Source: Elusimicrobiaceae bacterium (lineage in GTDB: Bacteria; Elusimicrobiota; Elusimicrobia; Elusimicrobiales; Elusimicrobiaceae). Taken from it: a DNA stretch of 64,000 bases. The notes under the pieces are model-generated. The model saw only the letters and a list, made by a program, of their open reading frames with translations. It made no database searches and was not told where the DNA came from. Made by a program: the position numbers and the translations under genes. Positions 58,332 to 64,000 of this stretch are shown here, one piece after another (positions within the stretch are counted from its first letter, which is position 1; every line of letters begins with the position of its first letter). The stretch lies in the NCBI GenBank assembly GCA_017525025.1, contig JAFXUJ010000001.1:215585-279584 (forward strand), written 5' to 3'.

Positions 58332-58754
58332 ATGCGTTTTGTTTTGGTTTTTACGATCCTTTGTTTGCTGGGAGCGATGACAGCGGCAAATCTGTGGCAC
58401 TGGGTCGGGCAGCGGGAACAGCAACGGGTGGATTCTGGTTTGCGCGCCGCTGAGTTGGGGGCCAAACTGGCGTTTGCCGAGAATTTGCACAAAGAAAAAT
58501 TTGGAGCGTACACGCGGGATTTTTCCCGTTTGGGTGCTATGCTTGGGGAAGAAATGCCTTGTCCGTTAGAACAAGCCAATACCATATTGGCTTGCACCGG
58601 TTATCAATACCGGGTGCAGGATGGGTTGTTAATAGCACGGTGGCAGCATAACCCACAGGTCTATTTGGCATTTGGGTTGGCAGATGGTGCAATAGATTGT
58701 TCGCACGCCTTGCCGGCTTTGCAGAAGGAACCGATTTGTTCCCCTTTGGAATAA
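58332..58754 (+). CDS. Pilin-like single-pass protein without prepilin motif
   Basis: 140 residues. A short N-terminus runs directly into a hydrophobic helix (FVLVFTILCLLGAMTAANLW), then a segment laid out like a pilin globular domain: a helix (LGAKLAFAENLHKEKFGAYT), a DFSRLGAML stretch, and two Cys in a C-terminal loop. There is no GFTLIE-type cleavage site. It follows the thioredoxin-fold gene by five bases. It may be a pilin relative that is not processed, or an unrelated small membrane protein. Confidence 0.65.
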   Translation: MRFVLVFTILCLLGAMTAANLWHWVGQREQQRVDSGLRAAELGAKLAFAENLHKEKFGAYTRDFSRLGAMLGEEMPCPLEQANTILACTGYQYRVQDGLLIARWQHNPQVYLAFGLADGAIDCSHALPALQKEPICSPLE

Positions 58755-58799
58755 AATTTGATAGGATAAATGAGTAGCGAATCTAAGGAGATATATGAT

Positions 58800-59390
58800 A
58801 TGAAAAAAGCAATAATGGCCTTGTTATTGGTACCGTTTGTATTTGCCTGCTCTCCCAGCGTCAAACGCGTGGAAACAAATCTGGTGAAAGATGTTTCCGG
58901 CGGGTGGAACGATACGGATGCCCAAATGGTCGCCCAAGAAATGATTACCGATTGTTTGCAAGGCGGTTGGTACACTAAATACTTAACCCAAAAAGGTAAA
59001 GAGCCGGTTGTAATCGTAGGGACGGTGGTGAATAATTCTTCCGAACATATCAACACAGGTGTGTTTATAGAAGAAATGCAACGGGCCCTCATTAATTCCG
59101 GAAAGGTAGAATTTGTGGCCTCTAAAGAAGAACGCGGAGAAGTGCGTGCGGAACGCTTAGAACAAGATGAGTTTGCTTCGGAAGAAACCCGCAAAGCTTT
59201 CGGACGCGAAGTAGGGGCCGATTTTATGCTTTCGGGCGTATTGAATTCCGTGGTAGATAAGTCCGGTTCCAAAGCGTTGGTCTTTTACCAGGCGAACCTG
59301 AAACTTATCAACATAGAAACGAACAAAATCGTATGGAACGGACAAAAACAAATTAAAAAATACGTCAAACGCAGTAAAGTTTCTTGGTAG
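58800..59390 (+). CDS. lpoB: LpoB-like penicillin-binding-protein activator lipoprotein
   Basis: 196 residues from the ATG at 58800 (AAGGAGATATATGAT upstream). Lipobox VFACS (Cys about 17). The folded domain matches LpoB/COG3417: VSGGWNDTDAQMVAQEMI, PVVIVGTVVNNSSEHINTGVFIEEMQRALINSG and VGADFMLSGVLNS. In E. coli LpoB is an outer-membrane lipoprotein that stimulates PBP1B. The two genes after it encode the usual partners of this locus. Confidence 0.85.
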   Translation: MKKAIMALLLVPFVFACSPSVKRVETNLVKDVSGGWNDTDAQMVAQEMITDCLQGGWYTKYLTQKGKEPVVIVGTVVNNSSEHINTGVFIEEMQRALINSGKVEFVASKEERGEVRAERLEQDEFASEETRKAFGREVGADFMLSGVLNSVVDKSGSKALVFYQANLKLINIETNKIVWNGQKQIKKYVKRSKVSW

Positions 59391-59399
59391 GAGTTTTTT

Positions 59400-60710
59400 A
59401 TGAAGGCGCACGTATGGTTGCTGGGGCTACTTGTCTTTTGCTCGGCGTGTACGGCGCCTTCTTTGCGCTATAAAAGTGATGTAAACCGCTTGATCGCGCA
59501 AGAACAGTTTAAATCAGCTGCCCAGTTAGTGGCGGCCAAAAGCACTAAAGTCTACGCCAAGCAGGATAGTGCCCTGGCGTATTTGGATCAGGCCACCCTG
59601 CTGCACGATGCTTCAGATCCTATTCAAAGCGACCGCCTCTTTGCCCGCGCGCAAGACCGCATAGAGGACCTTTATACCGTGAGTGCCTCCAAATCAACCG
59701 AGCGGTTGTTGACCAACGATTTGGCTCTCCCTTATGACGTGGCAAACTACGAGCGCGCTTTTACGTATTTCTACCGCGCGATGAATTTTCTAGATCAAAA
59801 CAATTGGACGGATGCTGCGGTAGAAGCCCGCCGGGCAGCCGCCTTTTTAGATGAGCTGCGCGGCCGCAAAAAAAGCGGGTATAATGATGATCCGTTTGTG
59901 CAGTATTTTGCCAGTTTAATTTTTGAATCCGTGGGGCAACGCTCCGATGCCCGTATTTGCCGGACAAATTCCTTGCGGGCCTATCAAAACTTAGGCGGAT
60001 TGTTACAGGTATCTGCCCCGGAATTTTCCGTTCCGGAAGATGTTGAAAACTGGGGCGAAGTTATTGTGCTGCACTATAACGGGTTTTTACCGCTTAAAAA
60101 GACCGAAACCATACAATTTTCTTGGAATAGACTTTGGTCTGTGTTAGCTACCGCGCAAGAAACGCGCAGTCAGATGCCGCCCGAGGTGGAAAATGCCTTG
60201 CGCGCCGGTTGGATGGGGCATGCGGTTACGTTAGCTGTTCCGGCGTTGGAGCCGCAACCGTACCGGATAGCTTCATCTTTCGTGCGTTCCAACGGGCAAC
60301 TGTATCGTATGCAAAAAATGGCCGATTTGTCGGCCGCGGCCAAGGTTGAGCTGGAGGAACGTTTACCGGGGATTTGGTTTCGGGCCGCCGTACGGGCAGT
60401 AGCTAAACAGGTGGCCGTTGAACAGGCCCGCCACGCGGCGAAGGCCGCTGCCAAAGATGAAGCCACCGGCGACTTGGTGGGGCTTTTTGTTAATATTTTA
60501 GGTACCGCCTTGGAACGGGCCGATACTCGCCAATGGTTTACTTTGCCGGCGCAAATTTATATGACGCGGTTATTTGTACCGCCCGGAATTCAAAATATTC
60601 AACTGCTATTTCGGGACGGATATGGTAATATAATAGGTGAGCATGTCTTTGAAAACATACAGGTGGAACGGGGACAACGAATCTTTTTGCACTACCGTAC
60701 TGCCAAATAA
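59400..60710 (+). CDS. COG3014-type lipoprotein
   Basis: 436 residues with lipobox VFCSAC (Cys about 17). Residues about 25-200 are TPR-like helical repeats (ALAYLDQATLLHDASD, YERAFTYFYRAMNFLDQNNWTDAAVEARRAAAFL). The C-terminal part contains PPGIQNIQLLFRDGYGN and a beta-rich end. This matches an uncharacterised lipoprotein family often found beside LpoB-like genes. Probably part of an outer-membrane complex acting on peptidoglycan synthesis or a surface structure. TAGGAG precedes the ATG. Confidence 0.78.
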   Translation: MKAHVWLLGLLVFCSACTAPSLRYKSDVNRLIAQEQFKSAAQLVAAKSTKVYAKQDSALAYLDQATLLHDASDPIQSDRLFARAQDRIEDLYTVSASKSTERLLTNDLALPYDVANYERAFTYFYRAMNFLDQNNWTDAAVEARRAAAFLDELRGRKKSGYNDDPFVQYFASLIFESVGQRSDARICRTNSLRAYQNLGGLLQVSAPEFSVPEDVENWGEVIVLHYNGFLPLKKTETIQFSWNRLWSVLATAQETRSQMPPEVENALRAGWMGHAVTLAVPALEPQPYRIASSFVRSNGQLYRMQKMADLSAAAKVELEERLPGIWFRAAVRAVAKQVAVEQARHAAKAAAKDEATGDLVGLFVNILGTALERADTRQWFTLPAQIYMTRLFVPPGIQNIQLLFRDGYGNIIGEHVFENIQVERGQRIFLHYRTAK

Positions 60711-60720
60711 AGGAGAGAAA

Positions 60721-61659
60721 ATGAAAAAGATTATTGTACTATTTGTGGCGGTTTTAGGCTTAAGCGCCTGCACCAGCCTAAACAAAAATACGGTTTCGTA
60801 CCAAGCATCCAAGTATGATGCGGAGAAATATTATGTAGTAGCCGGTGAGGGTAACAGCAAAACAACGGCTTCTAAAAATGCTTTGGCTATGATGCGTAAC
60901 GATTTATTACGTAACGCTCCGGGATTAGCGGATGATGCGTTGTTGGGGGACTTATTAGCTAATGCCAAGACCGATAAAGTTTGGCGGGATAAAGCTTCTT
61001 CCACAAAACATTATTACGCGTTAGCGGTGCTTTCTCGCAAGAATGCGCATAAAATCTTAGCTCCGGAAATGGACCAATTGGATGACAAGCTGGCTGGCCA
61101 AGCCGAGCTTTTTTCTTCTCCGGCCGATCCGTTAGCGGATTTAAAGATTGCGTACCGGATGCAACCGTTGGTAGAACACCGTGCCCGGTTGGATGAAGCA
61201 TACCAATTTTTGTCGTCTGAACATCAAAGTTATATGCAAGAAGATTTCAGCGTCTATCAAAACGCGTTGAAAGAAAAATTAGCCGCGGTACGCGTCGGAG
61301 TAGATGTGCAGGGTCGCGAAAGTAAGACGATGGTTACGCACATTGTTGATTCGTTAAACAAAATGGGGTTGGGGGTAGTAGATATTTCCGAGCCGGAAAA
61401 AGAACTCGCTGTTGAAATTTTAACCGATACGGATGGTTATAACTCCAAAAAGGTGGAAGGATTGGTGTGGTGTTCCAGCAGCGCGGCCATTAGTTTAATT
61501 GATGCTACGCGTGATACCACTTTTGCCCGCTTCAACGTGTATGAACGAGCTGGGACTTCCCGCGCGGCCGATTCTTTGCGGCGCAGCATGGAAGCCGCCG
61601 GAGAGGCCGCCGCTATACAAATTACTTCGCGCTTGGAAGCATATTTGAAAACCAGATAG
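60721..61659 (+). CDS. LPP20-like lipoprotein
   Basis: 312 residues from the ATG at 60721 (AAAGGAGAGAAA upstream); a longer reading from 60637 overlaps the previous gene and is rejected. Lipobox LGLSAC (Cys about 16). YYVVAGEGNSKTTASKNALAMM is followed by KHYYALAVLSRKNA, an LPP20-like layout. The C-terminal half (DVQGRESKTMVTHIVDSLNKMGL) resembles a FlgT/LpoB-like fold. Third member of the lipoprotein operon. Confidence 0.72.
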   Translation: MKKIIVLFVAVLGLSACTSLNKNTVSYQASKYDAEKYYVVAGEGNSKTTASKNALAMMRNDLLRNAPGLADDALLGDLLANAKTDKVWRDKASSTKHYYALAVLSRKNAHKILAPEMDQLDDKLAGQAELFSSPADPLADLKIAYRMQPLVEHRARLDEAYQFLSSEHQSYMQEDFSVYQNALKEKLAAVRVGVDVQGRESKTMVTHIVDSLNKMGLGVVDISEPEKELAVEILTDTDGYNSKKVEGLVWCSSSAAISLIDATRDTTFARFNVYERAGTSRAADSLRRSMEAAGEAAAIQITSRLEAYLKTR

Positions 61660-61669
61660 GGGGAATAAC

Positions 61670-62371
61670 ATGAAAAAGATATTTTTATTGGCACTTTTAG
61701 TAACTCCTTTGTATGCTTTGGCAGCAGAAGAATCTTCTGCGGCCATCCCGGAACAAGCGGCCGCGCAAGATCCGGCTGAGCGCAATAAAATGCTCTATTC
61801 ATTAGGGTTTTTGTTGGGGGATAACTTAAAAAATCAACTCGTGCTGGATAATGAGGACGATTATAAAGCCCTTTCACAAGGGATGCGCGACAGTTTGCTT
61901 CATAAAAAATCGCAAACGGATCTGGAAAAATATAAACCGCAAATTATTCAAAAATACCAACAGGATGCCCAAACTATTTCCGCCAAGCGCGAGGCCGCAC
62001 AACAGGAATATTTGGAAAATTTCCAAAAGGAAAAAGGGGTTAAAATGTTAGATAACGGGGCCATGATCAAGCTTTCGCGCCCCGGCAAAGGGAAAAACCC
62101 CAAGGCTGACAGTACGGTAACCGTACATTATACCGGTACGTTAATTGACGGTACCAAGTTTGACAGCTCGCGCGATCGCAATACGCCTTTCCAAACGCGC
62201 TTAACGGATGTTGTTCCTTGTTGGACAAAAGCGGTTCAACATATGAAACCGGGGGCCCGTGCTCAGGTGGTTTGTCCGCCGGCTACGGCTTACGGCAGCC
62301 GTCCCGTCGGGCCGATTCCGCCCAACTCGGTTTTGCTATTTGATATTGAACTGGTTGAAATTGCAGACTAA
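61670..62371 (+). CDS. FKBP-type peptidyl-prolyl isomerase, periplasmic (Mip/FkpA-like)
   Basis: 233 residues. Signal peptide (about 1-19), helical N-terminal dimerisation domain (about 35-125: LYSLGFLLGDNLKNQ...QEYLENFQKEKGVKML) and the FKBP domain (about 135-232) with VTVHYTGTLIDGTKFDSSRD, GARAQVVCPPATAYGSR and IPPNSVLLFDIELVEI. The usual Trp of the FKBP pocket is preserved in VPCWTKAVQHM. It should assist folding of envelope proteins such as the adjacent lipoproteins. Its stop overlaps the next start (TAATG). Confidence 0.92.
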   Translation: MKKIFLLALLVTPLYALAAEESSAAIPEQAAAQDPAERNKMLYSLGFLLGDNLKNQLVLDNEDDYKALSQGMRDSLLHKKSQTDLEKYKPQIIQKYQQDAQTISAKREAAQQEYLENFQKEKGVKMLDNGAMIKLSRPGKGKNPKADSTVTVHYTGTLIDGTKFDSSRDRNTPFQTRLTDVVPCWTKAVQHMKPGARAQVVCPPATAYGSRPVGPIPPNSVLLFDIELVEIAD

Positions 62372-62952
62372 TGTCAAAAACAAGTTATACACTCATCATC
62401 ATTATGTTAGCCGCGCTGGCGTATATGGGCGCTTTGCGCGGCTACCAACTGTATGAGCGTAAAACGGCCCAATGGGAAGAAGAACGCCAAGCAGCCCAAG
62501 GGCCCTTTTCGTTTCAGCAAGTGCCTATCTCTTTGGCGGCTCCCCAGGCTGAACCGACGGCCCGTCCTGTTGTGTATAAAGAAGGTGCCAACGCCGATAT
62601 TTTTTTAGAAGATAAGCCCCTTCCAACAGAACTGCAGACGAAACAAGCACAAGACACCATTGTATCTATTTTAGATGATTTTAAAGATGAGCCGTCCGTC
62701 CGGTCTTTTAATAAAGACTTGGCACAGGCCACACAAGGGCAGGCGGTGGATCTAAGTGCGCTGGGTGGGGGGGATTTGGCCCAAGTGTTAAGGGATAATC
62801 CGCAGATTCGGCAAGTGGTTTCCAAGCACATGCAGGATCCTGAATTTGCCCAAAAAGTGCAACAAATTTTTTCTAATCCGCAATTTGTAGAGAGTGTGCG
62901 TCACTTGCAGCAGCAAGGAGCGCCCGTCTCTACGCGAGGGAATGGAAAATAA
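62371..62952 (+). CDS. Membrane-anchored hypothetical protein
   Basis: 193 residues. One N-terminal membrane helix (YTLIIIMLAALAYMGALRGYQ), then a polar linker rich in Gln and Glu, and a C-terminal domain (about 95-185) with DTIVSILDDFKDEPSVRSF and LAQVLRDNPQIRQVVSKHMQ, which looks helical. No family recognised. Translationally coupled to the FKBP gene, so a role in envelope biogenesis is plausible. Confidence 0.7.
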   Translation: MSKTSYTLIIIMLAALAYMGALRGYQLYERKTAQWEEERQAAQGPFSFQQVPISLAAPQAEPTARPVVYKEGANADIFLEDKPLPTELQTKQAQDTIVSILDDFKDEPSVRSFNKDLAQATQGQAVDLSALGGGDLAQVLRDNPQIRQVVSKHMQDPEFAQKVQQIFSNPQFVESVRHLQQQGAPVSTRGNGK

Positions 62953-62999
62953 GATAAGAAAATATTGTATTCTATAATAAAGAAAGGAGGTATTTGCTT

Positions 63000-63608
63000 G
63001 TGCTGAAAATTTTACTTAAATCGGCTATACTTGTTTTTATTATATTGAGTGTTTATTTTATTGTACATCCGTCTGCTTGCTCCAATTTGATGTTAGGGCG
63101 GGTAACGAATACTACGGATAGAGAGCCGGCCGTGGAGCAGGCCGCCGGCACCCACGGGGAATTGTTTGCCCCGCAGGGAGATAAACCGTTGGATGGTTAT
63201 GTTTCTGAGCCCCAAAAAGAACCGGAACAAACCAAGGAAGAAGATGAGCTCTTCCAAGAACAAGAAGGGTTTGCCCCGCAGGAAACTCCCGCCACGGAGC
63301 CGGAACAAGGCATTTCAACTGCGCAGCCGGAGTCAGTGGCTCCGTCGGAACAGCCACAGGAAGCGGCTGAACAATCCTCTCCTTATTCTCAAGAAGATAT
63401 TGACTATGCTATTGCCCGCCGATATGTGGAGCTGGAGCAGGAATATGCCCGGCTTAATAAAATAGGCAAAGATACGGCGAAAGAAATCGCCTATAAAGTT
63501 ATGGACGATTTTGAAATGACACAACAAGAATGGGAAGCATTCTTGTTGCGTGCGACGGAAGGCAACTTATTTAATAAAATTCGTTTAGAGGTAGCTTCCG
63601 GAAAATAG
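63000..63608 (+). CDS. Membrane-anchored acidic protein
   Basis: 202 residues from a GTG at 63000, nine bases after AAAGGAGG; a TTG at 62994 is too close to that site. One N-terminal membrane helix (about 1-22), a Glu/Pro/Gln-rich low-complexity stretch (about 45-135), and a C-terminal helical part (about 140-200, YAIARRYVELEQEYARLNK). No family recognised. Likely exposed to the periplasm. Last gene before a terminator. Confidence 0.68.
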   Translation: MLKILLKSAILVFIILSVYFIVHPSACSNLMLGRVTNTTDREPAVEQAAGTHGELFAPQGDKPLDGYVSEPQKEPEQTKEEDELFQEQEGFAPQETPATEPEQGISTAQPESVAPSEQPQEAAEQSSPYSQEDIDYAIARRYVELEQEYARLNKIGKDTAKEIAYKVMDDFEMTQQEWEAFLLRATEGNLFNKIRLEVASGK

Positions 63609-63625
63609 GTATTTAGTTCAAATCT

Positions 63626-63657
63626 AAAGAGGCCCCCGGTTGTTTGGGGGCCTCTTT
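63626..63657 (+). terminator. Terminator of the envelope operon
   Basis: AAAGAGGCCCCC/GGGGGCCTCTTT with an eight-base loop. Confidence 0.92.
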
Positions 63658-63681
63658 GCTTGTATACTCTTTTCGGGAATC

Positions 63682-63711
63682 TTGATTTTATTATTATTCT
63701 TATGATACACT
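63682..63711 (+). promoter_or_regulatory. Pilin promoter
   Basis: TTGATT (63682-63687), 18-bp spacer, TACACT (63706-63711) preceded by GA as in the other pilin promoters. The spacer is AT-rich but not a single T run. Confidence 0.55.
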
Positions 63712-63742
63712 TTAAAAGACGTAATCTTAAAGAGGAGCTTTT

Positions 63743-64000
63743 ATGTTTTTTAAAATAAACAAAAAGAAAGCCTTTACCCTCACCGAGCTATTGGTGGTAG
63801 TGGTAATTATCGGCATTTTGGCTACGGTGGCATTGCCTAAATTCAACAAAGTATTAGTAACCCGCCGTACAACGGAAGCCGAAGAAATCATGCGCGCGAT
63901 ACGCACGGAACAAGAACGTCGCTGTGCGTTAGATAAACCCTACGTAACGAACCTGTCGGCTTTAAGTGATATCGTGCCCAATACAAGCACAGATAGTTAC
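63743..64000 (+). CDS. Type IV pilin-like protein (partial; continues beyond the right edge)
   Basis: 86 codons visible. Leader MFFKINKKKA, then FTLTELLVVVVIIGILATVA, LPKFNKVLVTRRTTEAEEIM. The residue before the cleavage point is Ala rather than the usual Gly; Ala is tolerated by some prepilin peptidases. GAGGAGCTTTT precedes the ATG. It is the most divergent of the five GFTLIE-type genes in the N-terminal helix. Confidence 0.85.
   Translation, partial: MFFKINKKKAFTLTELLVVVVIIGILATVALPKFNKVLVTRRTTEAEEIMRAIRTEQERRCALDKPYVTNLSALSDIVPNTSTDSY

Overview
The window looks like a chromosome segment of a strictly anaerobic, Gram-negative bacterium, most probably an Elusimicrobiota member close to Elusimicrobium. 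This is inference from gene content and was not checked against a database. The supporting content is: NifU/NifS used for general Fe-S assembly, a trimeric electron-bifurcating-type [FeFe] hydrogenase (hydCBA) plus a monomeric group-B-type [FeFe] hydrogenase, an Fe-S serine dehydratase, outer-membrane and lipoprotein genes (a TolC-like factor, a beta-barrel, LpoB), and five scattered type IV pilin-like genes sharing an almost invariant [12 protein letters not shown]-terminus.

Layout. 1-8.3 kb: recN (partial) and nadK on the minus strand, then nifU-nifS, two 5'-nucleotidase-family genes (the second lacks the metal-binding motifs), dusB, and rplM-rpsI with a clear promoter. 8.3-17 kb: a TRL-family lipoprotein, the monomeric hydrogenase, a secreted protein, and a three-gene RND efflux operon behind a palindromic operator. 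17-35.8 kb: purB and a short archaeal-type purA, a HAD hydrolase, pilin genes, a CNNM/CorC protein, a glycosyltransferase, deoB, a Cache-GGDEF-EAL protein, a minus-strand operon (beta-barrel, soluble histidine kinase, unknown, AI-2E-family permease), a degenerate purple-acid-phosphatase-like protein, rlmB, pfkA and ispH. 36-37.9 kb: an LTA-synthase-like sulfatase-fold membrane enzyme.

37.9-48.0 kb is an integrated mobile element bounded by imperfect 35-bp direct repeats, with its right end against the 3' end of a tRNA-His gene. It carries a large serine recombinase, a tyrosine recombinase, small DNA-binding proteins, and a restriction-modification-like operon (SAM-binding methylase half, Eco57I-type methylase, GIY-YIG/SF2 helicase, two small proteins). 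The element shows two unusual features. The recombinase reading frame runs through the attachment site, so excision should give it a different, longer tail. The methylase operon is preceded by a 138-nt multi-helix leader that overlaps a Rho-independent terminator, which looks like a riboswitch or attenuator.

48-64 kb: sdaA, two MntP-family genes, a pilin gene, an Ala/Lys-rich periplasmic protein, a DUF1646-type transporter, hydCBA, a secreted thioredoxin-fold protein, a pilin-like protein without the prepilin motif, an envelope operon (LpoB, COG3014-type, LPP20-like lipoproteins, FKBP isomerase, two membrane-anchored proteins), and a partial pilin gene at the edge. Several pilin promoters share one architecture, and in two of them the -35/-10 spacer is a long T tract of different length (13 and 15 T), which suggests phase-variable expression.
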